Counted from the stretch's first letter, positions 1-9,848 are shown. The stretch: 64,000 bases of DNA from an uncultured Granulosicoccaceae bacterium (GCA_937957915.1 CALGNZ010000118.1:1-64000); one strand, 5' to 3'. Notes: generated by a model not told the origin, from the sequence alone. Program-made: numbers and translations.

Positions 1-39
1 TTTTTCCGGCGTTTCTGTCAAGACAGCAAGGCGCGATTT

Positions 40-1131
40 CTACACGTTAAATCGGAAGTGCACCACATCTCCTTCGACCATCGTGTACTCCTTTCCCTCA
101 AGGCGCCATTTGCCGGCGTCTTTGGCACCTGACTCGCCACCGCAACTAATAAAGTCGTCGTAGCCAACAACCTCGGCTCGTATGAATCCTTTTTCAAAAT
201 CGGTGTGTATGCGCCCTGCCCCTTGCGGTGCGGTGGCGCCACTGCGCACTGTCCAGGCGCGCACTTCTTTTTCCCCGGCAGTGAAAAATGTTTGCAAGCC
301 CAGCAAGTCATAGCCTGAGCGTATGACGCGGTTTAGACCGGGCTCGTCCAGACCCAGCTCTTCGAGGAACTCGGCCTTATCGGCGTCGTCGAGTAATGCA
401 ATTTCTGCTTCTATCGACGCGCACACCGCGACCACTGTGGCGCCTTCTTTTGCTGCGTATTCACGCACCAGGTCGAGCATGGCGTTGTTTTCGAATCCGT
501 CTTCGGCGACATTGGCAATGTACATAACCGGTTTTGATGTCAGCAAATGCAACTGCTGAATAATCGGCCGTTCTGCATCTGATAGCTCCATACTGCGTAC
601 CGGGTTGCCGGCATCAATATGAACCACTATTTTTTCCAGCAGCGCTTTTTCAGCAATGGCAGCTTTGTTACCGGATTTCGCGTTTTTACCTACCCGGTAA
701 GCGGCTTTCTCTGCGGTGTCCATATCGGCCAGTAACAACTCGGTATTAATGACTTCAATATCGGATATAGGATCAACCTTACCTGCCACATGCACAACGT
801 CATCGTCTTCAAAACATCGCACGACGTGTCCGATAGCATCGGTCTCTCTGATGTTGGCAAGAAATTTATTACCCAACCCTTCACCTTTGGATGCACCGGC
901 AACCAGGCCTGCGATGTCAACAAACTCCATCGTGGTGGGCAGTATTTTCTGCGGGCTGACAATGTCTGCGATCAGTCCGAGCCTTGGATCAGGAACAGGC
1001 ACAATGCCCACGTTAGGCTCTATGGTACAGAACGGGTAGTTCTCCGCTGCAATTTCGGCTTGTGTCAACGCGTTAAACAACGTTGATTTACCGACGTTGG
1101 GCAGCCCGACAATTCCGCATTTAAATCCCAT
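40..1131 (-). CDS. ychF: Redox-responsive ATPase YchF (Obg/TRAFAC family)
   Basis: Ribosome-associated P-loop ATPase of the Obg family. The Walker A motif GLPNVGKST lies at residues 9-17 and the switch region DIAGLV near residue 73. The base-recognition motif reads NVAE instead of NKxD, the known reason YchF proteins prefer ATP to GTP. The C-terminal third looks like the TGS domain (segment [12 protein letters not shown]). The length of 363 aa equals the E. coli protein. It is the last gene of the minus-strand series prs-rplY-pth-ychF, 81 bp after pth, and pth-ychF adjacency is conserved in many bacteria. YchF is linked to translation control and oxidative-stress tolerance. Identification is firm. 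Confidence 0.97.
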   Translation of the reverse strand: MGFKCGIVGLPNVGKSTLFNALTQAEIAAENYPFCTIEPNVGIVPVPDPRLGLIADIVSPQKILPTTMEFVDIAGLVAGASKGEGLGNKFLANIRETDAIGHVVRCFEDDDVVHVAGKVDPISDIEVINTELLLADMDTAEKAAYRVGKNAKSGNKAAIAEKALLEKIVVHIDAGNPVRSMELSDAERPIIQQLHLLTSKPVMYIANVAEDGFENNAMLDLVREYAAKEGATVVAVCASIEAEIALLDDADKAEFLEELGLDEPGLNRVIRSGYDLLGLQTFFTAGEKEVRAWTVRSGATAPQGAGRIHTDFEKGFIRAEVVGYDDFISCGGESGAKDAGKWRLEGKEYTMVEGDVVHFRFNV

Positions 1132-1212
1132 GAATTACCCGTGTAATCTCTTCGATTGCAATTGAATAAGTAGTTACCACTGGCTTTCAACTTTTGCGTT
1201 AAGGCTTACGCC

Positions 1213-1842
1213 CTATTTGCTTTTCGTTTCGCTACCAGCGGCTTTGTCAGTTTTAGTGTCAGGCTTTTTTTCTTTGGTATGTAACGTGTTCATTGCCATA
1301 TTCATACGATCGTTGACGATGTTGGGCATTTCTCGCATCACATCATCGACACATCGCAACAGAAGATCACTCTCCGATTTGGGCGCACGTTTCAATACAA
1401 AGCTGGATACCTGTTTCACATCACCGGGATGGCCGATTCCCAACCGCACTCTCCAGAAGTCGCGACCAAGGTGCTTAATAATGTCGCGCAGACCATTGTG
1501 ACCACCGTGACCGCCACCCTGCTTTAAGCGGACTGTGCCCGGCAGCAGATCCAACTCATCGTGAGCGACCAGAATATGTTCCGGTTCGATGCGATAGAAA
1601 TTGGCCATTGCCATTACCGACTCACCACTGAGGTTCATAAACGTGGTCGGCTTCAGCAAGCGGATATCGCGGCTGTCAATCATGACCCGTGCGGTCTCAC
1701 CCTGAAACTTCTTTTCAGCGGTAAAGCCCGCACCATAACCCCGGGCAATTTCATCAAGCAACAGGTAACCGGCGTTGTGACGGGTTTCCTCATACTTGGA
1801 TCCGGGATTACCGAGACCAACTATCAATTTGAACACAGGCAC
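1213..1842 (-). CDS. pth: Peptidyl-tRNA hydrolase
   Basis: Cleaves peptidyl-tRNAs released prematurely from ribosomes, recycling tRNA in the cytoplasm. The N-terminus has the family signature GLGNPG (residues 9-14). Catalytic His22 follows in TRHNAGY, and the HDELDLLPG segment holds the conserved Asp. The protein is 209 aa, longer than the usual 190-195 because of a Lys/Thr/Ser-rich tail after about residue 188 that is probably disordered. It lies between rplY and ychF on the same strand. Confidence 0.96.
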   Translation of the reverse strand: MPVFKLIVGLGNPGSKYEETRHNAGYLLLDEIARGYGAGFTAEKKFQGETARVMIDSRDIRLLKPTTFMNLSGESVMAMANFYRIEPEHILVAHDELDLLPGTVRLKQGGGHGGHNGLRDIIKHLGRDFWRVRLGIGHPGDVKQVSSFVLKRAPKSESDLLLRCVDDVMREMPNIVNDRMNMAMNTLHTKEKKPDTKTDKAAGSETKSK

Positions 1843-1903
1843 TACCGTCCTCTGTGGTCAGCGCAATGACTTATTCTGATAATAACTTACCTGACAAATA
1901 GCG

Positions 1904-1926
1904 CCGGGCGACACACAGCCGCCCGG
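1904..1926 (-). terminator. GC-rich hairpin after rplY
   Basis: Inverted repeat CCGGGCG / CGCCCGG with a 9-nt loop, 48 bp beyond the rplY stop and before pth. The U-tract on the minus strand is poor (CGCTATTTG follows), so it may attenuate or only partly stop transcription between rplY and pth. Confidence 0.45.
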
Positions 1927-1974
1927 ATACTCTGCTCGAGTAAGCCTGTGGTTAAGCAGTGTTGCAGCGTGTTT

Positions 1975-2634
1975 TTACTCGCCGCCTTCAGCTGGCTCGC
2001 CACCCTCTTCACCAGTATCGCCTTCACTTTCGTCAGTGTCTTCTTTCGCTGCTCTGGTCTGGTGTACAGCAACAATCGCACGATCGTGATCTTCATCGCC
2101 GTGAGCAAGATCAGTCGAGGTAACACCTTCAGGCAACTTAACGTCAGACAGGTGCAGGGTTTGCCCCAATTCCAGTTCGATAAGGTCAACCTCAATGTAC
2201 TCTGGAAGATCGCGCGGCAAACAACTGACCGATATTTCCGTTTCAATACGGTTGATCGATCCGCCGTCCCGCTTAACGCCAACACAGGCTTCTTCGTTGA
2301 TGTAGTGCAGCGGCACTCTGACCGTCAGTGCTTCACCGGCAACCACACGCTGAAAATCTATGTGCAGAATTTGCTGCTTGAACGGGTGACGTTGAATATC
2401 TTTAATAATGGCTTGTTCTTTCGCGCCGCCGACATCAAGCGTTAAAATGTGCGAGAAAAACGCTTCGTGCTGGAGATTATTCATCACTTCGTTGTGATTC
2501 AGCGAAATTGGCGTGGGGTTACCGCCACCACCGTAGATAATTCCGGGAAACTTCTCGGATTTACGCAGACGGCGGCTCGCACCTTTACCATAGTCACTGC
2601 GTACTTCCGCACTCAAAACAAATTCGAGGCTCAT
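1975..2634 (-). CDS. rplY: 50S ribosomal protein L25, long CTC form
   Basis: Ribosomal protein that binds 5S rRNA. At 219 aa it is the long bL25/CTC type: an L25 domain at about residues 1-95 (starts MSLEFVLSAEVRSDYGKGASRR), then a CTC C-terminal beta domain with the typical PEGVTSTDLAHG-like segment. It ends in a very acidic Glu/Gly tail (about residues 197-219). An AAGGA ribosome-binding site precedes the ATG. Position between prs and pth is the usual gammaproteobacterial one. Confidence 0.96.
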   Translation of the reverse strand: MSLEFVLSAEVRSDYGKGASRRLRKSEKFPGIIYGGGGNPTPISLNHNEVMNNLQHEAFFSHILTLDVGGAKEQAIIKDIQRHPFKQQILHIDFQRVVAGEALTVRVPLHYINEEACVGVKRDGGSINRIETEISVSCLPRDLPEYIEVDLIELELGQTLHLSDVKLPEGVTSTDLAHGDEDHDRAIVAVHQTRAAKEDTDESEGDTGEEGGEPAEGGE

Positions 2635-2808
2635 GGGGTTGTCCTTGCAGGATAAATTAAATGAAAGATAGGCATGCGCTGATTCGCGACCAAATCAATG
2701 CAAGCCGATCAGTATAACAAAGTTTCGCGCGATAGCCAGTCGTTTAGCGCTTTTCGAACCATTCAGGAACATCGGCGCGGCCTGAAAAAACGTGCGCCTC
2801 GGGCTTGT

Positions 2809-3765
2809 TCAATCCATGTAGATTGAGCTTACGGATTCCTCTTCGTGTATGCGCCGGATGGTTTCAGCCAGCATATTGGCTACTGACAGCTGCCGAATTT
2901 TTCCACAACCCTGAGCCGCTTCTGACAGCGGAATAGTGTCGGTAACGACGATCTCGTCGATCTGCGATTCGGTCAGATTATCAATTGCTGGGCCGGACAA
3001 TACTGCATGAGTTGCATAGGCCACTACCTTGCCGGCGCCATGCTCTTTCAACGCATCGGCAGCTTTGCAGAGTGTACCTGCGGTATCGACCATATCGTCG
3101 ATAATGACGCAGGTCTTGCCTGCCACGTCGCCAATAATGTGCATCACCTGAGCCATGTTCGCCTGAGGTCGGCGTTTATCGATTATGGCAAGGTCTGCAT
3201 CATCGAGTTGTTTGGCGACAGCTCGGGCTCGAACCACACCACCAACATCCGGTGATACCACAATCAGGTTTTGGTGTTTCTGTCGCCAGATATCACCCAA
3301 CAGCAGGGGTGACGCATAAACGTTATCGACAGGAATATCAAAGAACCCCTGAATCTGCTCGGCATGAACGTCAACGGTAAGTACCCGATCCACACCAGCC
3401 ACTGCAATCATGTTCGCGACCAGCTTGGCTGATATTGCTACGCGGGCGGACCGTACACGCCGGTCTTGCCTGGCATAGCCGAAGTAAGGCATTACCGCGG
3501 TTATACGTTCAACCGATGCACGCCGAAACGCATCAACCATGATGAGCATTTCCATCAGGTTGTGGTTGGTCGGGTTACAGGTGGTTTGTATCAGGAAGAT
3601 ATCTCGACCGCGAACATTCTCGAGAATTTCGACAGCCGTTTCACTGTCTGCAAATTCTGCGACCGAGGCCTTGCCAAGGGGGATTCTTAATTGATCGACG
3701 ATCTTTTGGGCTAAAGCCGGATTGGCCTTGCCAGAAAACACCATCATGTTGGATTCCGACACCAA
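2809..3765 (-). CDS. prs: Ribose-phosphate pyrophosphokinase (PRPP synthase)
   Basis: Makes PRPP from ribose 5-phosphate and ATP for purine, pyrimidine, NAD, His and Trp synthesis. It shows the conserved ENVRGRDIF segment near residue 50, the catalytic flexible-loop segment [12 protein letters not shown] near 197, and the PRPP-binding motif [12 protein letters not shown] near 219-230. The length of 318 aa is close to the usual 315. The given start is a GTG; an in-frame ATG six codons later has a GGAA sequence upstream and could be used instead. It directly follows tRNA-Gln on the minus strand with a 27-bp gap, so the two may be co-transcribed. Confidence 0.97.
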   Translation of the reverse strand: MVSESNMMVFSGKANPALAQKIVDQLRIPLGKASVAEFADSETAVEILENVRGRDIFLIQTTCNPTNHNLMEMLIMVDAFRRASVERITAVMPYFGYARQDRRVRSARVAISAKLVANMIAVAGVDRVLTVDVHAEQIQGFFDIPVDNVYASPLLLGDIWRQKHQNLIVVSPDVGGVVRARAVAKQLDDADLAIIDKRRPQANMAQVMHIIGDVAGKTCVIIDDMVDTAGTLCKAADALKEHGAGKVVAYATHAVLSGPAIDNLTESQIDEIVVTDTIPLSEAAQGCGKIRQLSVANMLAETIRRIHEEESVSSIYMD

Positions 3766-3792
3766 AAGGCCCGCCTGCTTCGGTTTAGGATA

Positions 3793-3868
3793 TGGCTGGG
3801 GCGGTAGGATTCGAACCTACGCATGCCGGGATCAAAACCCGGTGCCTTAACCGCTTGGCTACGCCCCA
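3793..3868 (-). tRNA. tRNA-Gln (anticodon TTG)
   Basis: Read on the minus strand, a 76-nt cloverleaf: acceptor arm TGGGGCG pairs with CGCCCCA, and the anticodon stem CCGGG/CCCGG encloses loop TTTTGAT (anticodon TTG). The T-arm GTAGG-TTCGAAT-CCTAC and an encoded 3' CCA are present. A tRNA-Gln just upstream of prs is common in gammaproteobacteria. Confidence 0.97.
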
Positions 3869-4231
3869 ATAAACTGTTTATGCAGATGCGCTCTCGCACT
3901 GCCTGAGTCGCGTTAATAGATCACTGCCGTGGATAAGACCAGAAGCAACAATTTCGAAATGCACTCAATTCATCGTTTTACTTCTCTACCGCTTACTGCC
4001 CGAACTGCTACTTACTGCCTGAAGCAAAACGTTTACTTTCGTTCGCTCCTTCTCGCTTACCTACGCCGACAAACATTTTGTATGCCATCGGTTGGTATCG
4101 CAAGCGTTTGAGACTCGCATTTACGTTCACTTCACCTGCCACAGAGACGGTAAGCGAGCGACTGGCGACACCTCTCCCTCCTGGAAGCGGCGTATTGTGA
4201 TCGGTGAGCATTCGTGTGTCAATTGTCGATC

Positions 4232-4240
4232 GTTAAAGAG
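4232..4240 (-). promoter_or_regulatory. boxA-like antitermination sequence
   Basis: On the minus strand the sequence reads GAACTCTTTAACGATCG. Its core CTCTTTAAC matches the boxA core of rRNA operon leaders (TGCTCTTTAACA). It lies about 365 bp upstream of tRNA-Gln on the same strand, with no rRNA gene nearby. It may be a relic of an rRNA leader or spacer, a functional Nus site in a tRNA-prs leader, or chance. Confidence 0.3.
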
Positions 4241-4453
4241 TTCGGACTTAGCGACATAATTTAGCGAATTCAACGGCAATCCATCGCCTGTTCAGTTGCC
4301 GAGGGCGGCGAAAACAACGCATCACATGTTATCGATGTTTAATTTTACAGAATTGCGCTCGGCGCGCCCTCACATCAGGCTCACTAATCAGGCGCACTGC
4401 TGCACCGAAGAAAACCGACATACACTGGCTTGCAGATCAACCTCGATAGCGAT

Positions 4454-4549
4454 GCAAGGAATATCGCAGGGAACATGGCAGGGAACATCGCAGAGAGCAT
4501 AGTAAGGAGCGTCGCAGGGAACATCGTGAGGAGCGTCGCAGGGAGCATC
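4454..4549. repeat. 12-bp tandem repeat, eight units
   Basis: Eight consecutive 12-bp units resembling GCAGGGAACATC, with two to four substitutions in the diverged copies (for example GTAAGGAGCGTC and GTGAGGAGCGTC). The array ends 15 bp before the lolB stop codon. The period is a multiple of three and one plus-strand frame stays open through it, but that frame runs into the antisense of lolB and is not a believable gene. Confidence 0.9.
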
Positions 4550-4564
4550 TGTAGCCATCAACAA

Positions 4565-5218
4565 TCAGCTACTGACGCCCGGTATTTCAAGCCGACCGTT
4601 TTCGGTCGCTGTTGGCTTGAGCCACTTTTTTATCGACAAACGAATCTCGACACCATCTCCGGCCACCACGATTGACCGCGGCAGATCGAGGTCTTCGAAC
4701 TTGCGATAACGCAGAAACCTGATTTGCCATTCGGTGCCGGATGCGTGGGTCATTTTGCTCAGGCGCCCACGCTGATCTCGTTCGACCTCACTGGCCTCTG
4801 TGGGCAAACCGACAACCCAGGACTGCATGCGCTTAAGCGGGATTTCAACACCCATCGCCTGCCGCAACAGGGACTCTGCGGAATACCCGGTCAACTTGTC
4901 ACCATCTGCGATCAGTTCAGCACCGCTGAGCCCTTCCGACACCTGGTACTGCTGTAAGCCAAGCGGCCCAAACAGCTTTATCTGAAAGCCGTCAGCCAGG
5001 ACATCCCAGGCAAATGATGCGTTTACCACGCCTTCTTTTTCGGAGTCTATGATCAGAGATCCGAACGCACGCCATGGCTTAAAAGCCGCGAGGCGAGCGT
5101 CGCGGGCAGCGATTTCCTGTTCGGTTGCTGGCGGCAGATTGTCTGGCTGCGGGCGCAAGTTCTGGCACCCGACCAATACCGGCAGAAACAACAGCGCGAA
5201 TAAATACAATCGGTTCAA
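4565..5218 (-). CDS. lolB: Outer-membrane lipoprotein receptor LolB
   Basis: Accepts lipoproteins from the periplasmic carrier LolA and inserts them in the outer membrane. It has a lipoprotein signal peptide with lipobox LVGC (Cys18), and the 217 aa length fits the family (about 200). The middle section WRAFGSLIIDSEKEGV and the following beta-strand pattern fit the LolB fold. Its ATG overlaps the stop of the upstream TPR gene by 4 bp, implying translational coupling. lolB next to hemA is the standard gammaproteobacterial order. Confidence 0.92.
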   Translation of the reverse strand: MNRLYLFALLFLPVLVGCQNLRPQPDNLPPATEQEIAARDARLAAFKPWRAFGSLIIDSEKEGVVNASFAWDVLADGFQIKLFGPLGLQQYQVSEGLSGAELIADGDKLTGYSAESLLRQAMGVEIPLKRMQSWVVGLPTEASEVERDQRGRLSKMTHASGTEWQIRFLRYRKFEDLDLPRSIVVAGDGVEIRLSIKKWLKPTATENGRLEIPGVSS

Positions 5219-7086
5219 CGGATATACTTTTTCATAACGCTGTTGAGCAGATCATCATCCGGAGATATTTTTAGCGCCTCTTCCCAGATCTGGGTAGCGC
5301 TGGTTTCGTCGCCGGACACCCACAGCACTTCTCCCAGATGCGCCGCTATTTCCGAGTCTGGAAGAATGTCATAGGCGCGGCGCAGCATTTCAATCGCTTT
5401 ATCGTACTTCTGCTGACGGTAATAGAGCCAGCCAACGCTGTCGATAATGGCCGGATCAGATGGCTGTAATTCCAGCGCTTTGGTCAGATAGACTTCCGCC
5501 TCATCGAGCCTTTCATTGCGATCAACCAGAAAATAGCCAAGCGCATTTAACGCGTATCCATTGTCAGGTTGCGCGGTGATGACTTTTTGCAGATCAGCCT
5601 CAAATATCTCTCGCTTGTCGAGTCGTTCGGCAACCAGCGCTCGGGCGTACAGCAGCGACGCTTCGTCGGCGTATCGCTCCAGCCCCTCTGACAGAATCTC
5701 CAGCGATTCCTCGTGCCGATCATCACTGTTTAACAACCGGCTTTCCGAGGTAATCAACTCGATCTGAATCGCCGGTTCATCGGTATAGGTTTTTAAATCG
5801 GCAATGAGCTGCCGGCCCTCTTCGACCTCGCCCACCAGACCGTGTAGTTCGGCTGCGCGAATTTGTGCTGAAAAAAAGTTGTCGCCCCCGGTTACCGCTT
5901 CATAGCGATCAATGGCGAGTTGATAATCGCGCCCGCTGTCAGAAATTCTGCCGAGATAGTAGTTCGCTTCATCCAGATGTTGCTCAAGATCAACCACTCT
6001 TTCCAGATATTTCTCTGCGCGCTCCACACGCTTGATCTCGAGCGCCAGCAATCCAATGGTCAGATAGGCATCGGCGTCGTCGGGGAATTTGTCGGCAATA
6101 ACTTCAAACTGCGTGGTGGCCCGTTCGTACTTGCCCGCTTCGACCAGCAGACGCGCATACCCCAAATGCCCGGGTACGTTGTCGGCGTTACGGTCTAAGT
6201 AGGACTGCACCGGCTGCAGCGCATCATCAACATTGCCTGTATCAACCTGAAGGCGCGCTTTGGACAACAGCGCCTCGATGTTATCAGGGTCAATTTCCAG
6301 CGCTTTCTCAAACGCTTTCAGCGCGGTTACACGCTCACCTTTGGACATCGCAAACCGGCCAATACCGTACTGGGTATCGGTACTATCCGGGAAGCGCTGC
6401 CCTAATTGATCAAGCACCTGTGCGCCAATGTCCGCATCTGACTGTCGCAAAATGGAATTCACCACATTGCCAATCACAATGGATGGTGCATCATCGGACA
6501 GGTTAATCACTTTCTCGAGCGCAAAGGTGGTGTCATCGACATTTCTCTGTCGCAGCGACACCTGGGCCTTGTGCTGCCAGGCATCGACACTCTGGGGTGC
6601 CAGCTCAACCCAGCGCGAGACAGCACTCCCGGCTCGGTCCAGATCACGGCTGTACAGGGCGAGCTTCACGGCTCTCTCTGATACTCGCGGGTCATCCGTG
6701 CTACCGGCTGCATCGTAATAGTTGCGCGCGGCAAGATCGACTCGGCCACGCCTCCCGGCAATTTCAGCGGCCAGAATCTTGTAGACCAGATCGGCCTCCT
6801 GACGCTCGCTAAGCCTGCTGCCCCGCTGTGTGGTGGATGGTGCGGTGGGTTGCGCGGTTTGCCGCGACGACTGCAGGACTTTGCCCGACGCCTGTGCTGT
6901 TAGCGTGTGGGTGTGCTGCCCCTGAGCGAGTGACAGCAGGCGGGCCTGCGCGTTAGTTACGGTGCTGCAGGCACCGAGCCCAATGCCGAGAGTGGTCGCT
7001 AGAAGCGCCCTGTAGGTAATAGTCTTCAAAACGGCTGCACCATCCGAAATATCCAAAGTTTCTGTTAACCTGTAATCTTTGACCAC
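5215..7086 (-). CDS. TPR-repeat lipoprotein
   Basis: Protein of up to 623 aa made mostly of tetratricopeptide repeats from about residue 90 to the end, for example segments LKAFEKALEIDPDNIEALL and AIEMLRRAYDILPDSE. Near the N-terminus a hydrophobic stretch ends in lipobox LGAC, so it is probably a lipoprotein. The longest reading starts at a GTG with no visible ribosome-binding site. A TTG at 7029, immediately before the signal peptide, would give a more normal lipoprotein start. It corresponds to the TPR protein that sits between hemA and lolB in Pseudomonas; its exact role is unknown, with envelope assembly a reasonable guess. It is divergent from hemA. Confidence 0.85.
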   Translation of the reverse strand: MVKDYRLTETLDISDGAAVLKTITYRALLATTLGIGLGACSTVTNAQARLLSLAQGQHTHTLTAQASGKVLQSSRQTAQPTAPSTTQRGSRLSERQEADLVYKILAAEIAGRRGRVDLAARNYYDAAGSTDDPRVSERAVKLALYSRDLDRAGSAVSRWVELAPQSVDAWQHKAQVSLRQRNVDDTTFALEKVINLSDDAPSIVIGNVVNSILRQSDADIGAQVLDQLGQRFPDSTDTQYGIGRFAMSKGERVTALKAFEKALEIDPDNIEALLSKARLQVDTGNVDDALQPVQSYLDRNADNVPGHLGYARLLVEAGKYERATTQFEVIADKFPDDADAYLTIGLLALEIKRVERAEKYLERVVDLEQHLDEANYYLGRISDSGRDYQLAIDRYEAVTGGDNFFSAQIRAAELHGLVGEVEEGRQLIADLKTYTDEPAIQIELITSESRLLNSDDRHEESLEILSEGLERYADEASLLYARALVAERLDKREIFEADLQKVITAQPDNGYALNALGYFLVDRNERLDEAEVYLTKALELQPSDPAIIDSVGWLYYRQQKYDKAIEMLRRAYDILPDSEIAAHLGEVLWVSGDETSATQIWEEALKISPDDDLLNSVMKKYIR

Positions 7087-7345
7087 TATTGCAACAAAAC
7101 TATCCGCTGCGTACTACGTACAAACACGAAAGTTCACCTAAACTCAGAAGCATACAGCAACATCAGGCAAACTTTGTGAACACCGCGGGCGTTGATCTGC
7201 CTACAACAATAGTTGATAGCAGACTTCTCGTTGACTGCCGCGAAACAATTGACTTCCAGCCTGTTCGCCACACATTTGTTGTTGCCAGTCTTCACAGGCC
7301 TGTCGCTGCACACAGGACGATTACAAATTTGCTAATATTGCCGCC

Positions 7346-8668
7346 ATGTCGCTCGTTGCCGTAGGTCTCAATCACAATACTGCCCCAGTTGAGGTCAGAG
7401 AACGCATCACGTTCGCGCCGGAGTGCATCCGCGACGCCTTGCGTGACCTGCGTGGCGATTTGAGCGTGCCCGAGGCAACGATTGTGTCAACCTGCAATCG
7501 AACAGAAATCTACTGCGGCATGGAAGACTCACGTACACCAGAGCTGATCGACTGGCTGCACCACTACCACCGCGCACCAAACGACTCGTTTTCGCCTTTC
7601 CTGTTCACGCACTATGATCAGCAGGCCGCCCACCATTTGATGCGTGTTTGCAGCGGACTCGATTCGATGATTCTGGGAGAGCCGCAAATTCTTGGCCAGA
7701 TCAAACAGGCCTACCGCGATGCCGGAGAGTCCGGCACCGTCGGCAAGCACTTGTCACTGCTGTTTCAGTCAGCCTTTAATGTGGCAAAACAGGTCAGAAC
7801 CGACACAGCCGTGGGCGCCAGCCCAGTCTCAGTGGCGTTTGCTGCCGTGTCGCTGGCAAAACAAATATTTGGTGATCTGAACAAACACACCGCATTGCTG
7901 ATTGGCGCCGGGGAAACGATAGAACTGGCTTTGCAACATCTGCAGACATCCGGCATTGGCAACGTGCTGATTGCCAATCGAACACTGGACAGAGCCGAAC
8001 AACTTGCGGAGCGATACGGCGCCAAGGCAACCACGCTCGGCGAAATTCCATCAATACTGGCTGAAGCGGACATCACCATTTCATCCACTGCATCGCAGTT
8101 ACCGATTCTCGGCAAAGGTGCGGTCGAACAGGCGTTAAAAGCGCGCAGGCATCGCCCGATGGCGATGATCGACATTGCCGTGCCGCGAGATATCGAATCA
8201 CAGGTGGGGCAACTGGACGATGTATTTTTGTACACCGTTGACGACCTGACTGAAATTATCGATCAGGGCATGCAGGCACGTAAAGAGGCCGCCAAAAAGG
8301 CAGAGTCGATCATCGATCATCAAGCGCAGAAATTTATGCGCAAGCTCAGAGGCCTGCATGCTGATACGACCATCGCAGACCTGCGAACCCAGGTAAGCCA
8401 GCTACAACACGATACCCTGCAACAGGCAATGGCGATGGTACAACGGGGAGAGCCGGCCGAAAAAGCGCTGAAGTATTTTTCGCACACTTTCACTAACAAA
8501 CTGTTGCACGCACCGTCAGCACAACTGCGAATTGCAAGCGAGTCCGGTGACAACGTTACTGTCGATACAGCGCGCAAACTCTTCAATCTGGATTCAAGCG
8601 CCGATACGCCAAAGGGTCAAAAGAAGACTCAAGATGACGTCAAGCCTGTCAACAGTGGCTTTACCTAG
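7346..8668 (+). CDS. hemA: Glutamyl-tRNA reductase
   Basis: First committed enzyme of C5-pathway tetrapyrrole synthesis, reducing Glu-tRNA to glutamate-1-semialdehyde with NADPH. Catalytic Cys50 lies in STCNRTE, the NADPH-domain sequence LLIGAGETIELA is near residue 185, and a C-terminal dimerisation helix region follows. The 440 aa length is normal. The upstream bases show no good Shine-Dalgarno sequence. A TAATAT box lies only 8 bp before the ATG, so the translation signal is unclear. It heads the plus-strand series hemA-prfA-prmC. Confidence 0.97.
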   Translation: MSLVAVGLNHNTAPVEVRERITFAPECIRDALRDLRGDLSVPEATIVSTCNRTEIYCGMEDSRTPELIDWLHHYHRAPNDSFSPFLFTHYDQQAAHHLMRVCSGLDSMILGEPQILGQIKQAYRDAGESGTVGKHLSLLFQSAFNVAKQVRTDTAVGASPVSVAFAAVSLAKQIFGDLNKHTALLIGAGETIELALQHLQTSGIGNVLIANRTLDRAEQLAERYGAKATTLGEIPSILAEADITISSTASQLPILGKGAVEQALKARRHRPMAMIDIAVPRDIESQVGQLDDVFLYTVDDLTEIIDQGMQARKEAAKKAESIIDHQAQKFMRKLRGLHADTTIADLRTQVSQLQHDTLQQAMAMVQRGEPAEKALKYFSHTFTNKLLHAPSAQLRIASESGDNVTVDTARKLFNLDSSADTPKGQKKTQDDVKPVNSGFT

Positions 8669-8765
8669 CTATTCCCATCACGCGCAGCGAGTGCTGCAAC
8701 CTCGCGCTAAAAACACAGTTAAGCATTACTGCCCACTCCAGATACAAGCCCGGATTCATTAAGCC

Positions 8766-9848
8766 TTGAAAGACTCAATAAAAGCCAAACTTGACAGCGT
8801 TAGCGAACGCCACGAAGAGATTGCAGCGCTGCTGGGCGAGGCCGACATCATATCGGACCAAAACCGGTTTCGTGATTTATCTCGTGAATACTCGCAGCTT
8901 GAGCCCGTGGTCAACACGTACGCCGACTACAAGAGCACAACCGAAGACCTGGCCAGTGCACGTGAGATGGCCAACGATCCGGATCCGGAAATGCGGGAGA
9001 TGGCTAAGGATGAAATAGCGACGGCCGAAGCACAGCTCGAATCATTAAACCTCGACCTGCAAAAGCTGTTGTTACCACGTGACCCGCGTGACCAAAACAA
9101 CGTTTTTATCGAAATCAGGGCAGGCACTGGCGGTGATGAAGCAGCGATTTTCGCAGGCGATCTTTACAAGATGTACTCACGCTACGCCGAGTCACAGGGA
9201 TGGCGAGTTGAGCTTATCAGTGAACGACAAGGCGATCATGGCGGTTATAAAGAAGTCGTCGCACGTCTTGCCGGCAACGGCGTCTTCTCGCGTTTGAAGT
9301 TCGAGTCAGGCGCTCACCGGGTGCAGCGTGTGCCAGAGACAGAGTCGCAGGGCAGAGTCCATACTTCAGCGGCAACAGTTGCAGTATTGCCTGAAGTGGA
9401 ACAGGTAGAAGAGGTTGATATAAACCCCGCAGACTTACGCATAGATACCTATCGTGCCAGTGGTGCCGGTGGTCAGCATGTGAATAAAACAGACTCTGCG
9501 ATTCGCCTGACGCATATCCCGACCGGTATCGTCGTTGAGTGTCAGGACGAACGTTCACAACACAAGAACCGGGCACGGGCAATGTCACTGCTGCAAGCCA
9601 GGCTGTTAAACGATGAAGTGGAAAAGCAGCTGGCAGAGGAAACAGAGTCACGACGTCTGCAGGTAGGCAGCGGTGATCGTTCAGAACGTATTCGCACTTA
9701 CAACTTTCCACAGGGTCGGGTCACCGACCATCGTATTAACCTGACGTTGTACAAGCTTGAAGAAATCGCCAATGGTTCACTGCAACAGATCATCGATCCC
9801 CTGCTGGCAGAACACCAGGCTGACTTACTTGCAGAGATGGGTAGTTAG
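8766..9848 (+). CDS. prfA: Peptide chain release factor 1
   Basis: Recognises UAA and UAG stop codons and triggers peptide release. The GGQ motif occurs in [10 protein letters not shown], the site methylated by PrmC. The stop-codon-recognition tripeptide is PET in VPETESQGR (PAT in E. coli). The start is TTG: residues 1-20 ([18 protein letters not shown]...) align with the known RF1 N-terminus and no ATG fits. 360 aa, the standard length. Its modifying enzyme PrmC is the next gene. Confidence 0.97.
   Translation: MKDSIKAKLDSVSERHEEIAALLGEADIISDQNRFRDLSREYSQLEPVVNTYADYKSTTEDLASAREMANDPDPEMREMAKDEIATAEAQLESLNLDLQKLLLPRDPRDQNNVFIEIRAGTGGDEAAIFAGDLYKMYSRYAESQGWRVELISERQGDHGGYKEVVARLAGNGVFSRLKFESGAHRVQRVPETESQGRVHTSAATVAVLPEVEQVEEVDINPADLRIDTYRASGAGGQHVNKTDSAIRLTHIPTGIVVECQDERSQHKNRARAMSLLQARLLNDEVEKQLAEETESRRLQVGSGDRSERIRTYNFPQGRVTDHRINLTLYKLEEIANGSLQQIIDPLLAEHQADLLAEMGS

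Larger units (their letters stand above)
3869..4564. other. Gene-free gap where ispE is expected
   Basis: About 700 bp between lolB and tRNA-Gln with no credible gene. In Pseudomonas and relatives this place holds ispE (4-diphosphocytidyl-2-C-methylerythritol kinase). None of the six frames gives a GHMP-kinase-like sequence, so ispE has moved or been lost. The only open stretches are short and unlike known proteins. The gap contains a boxA-like sequence (4232-4240), a 12-bp tandem repeat (4454-4549) and a 9-bp direct repeat CTTACTGCC spaced 19 bp apart near 4000. It probably also holds the tRNA-Gln/prs promoter, though I could not place clear -35/-10 boxes. Confidence 0.7.

Noticed and set aside
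4008-4211. 67-codon minus-strand open frame in the ispE gap
   Set aside because: No similarity to known proteins, low-complexity basic sequence, and no link to ispE.
4430-4675. 81-codon plus-strand frame running through the 12-bp repeat
   Set aside because: Its repeat peptide comes from the minisatellite and the rest is antisense to lolB.
7089-7364. 91-codon plus-strand frame before hemA
   Set aside because: Lies in the divergent promoter region, overlaps hemA out of frame, and has no protein-like features.
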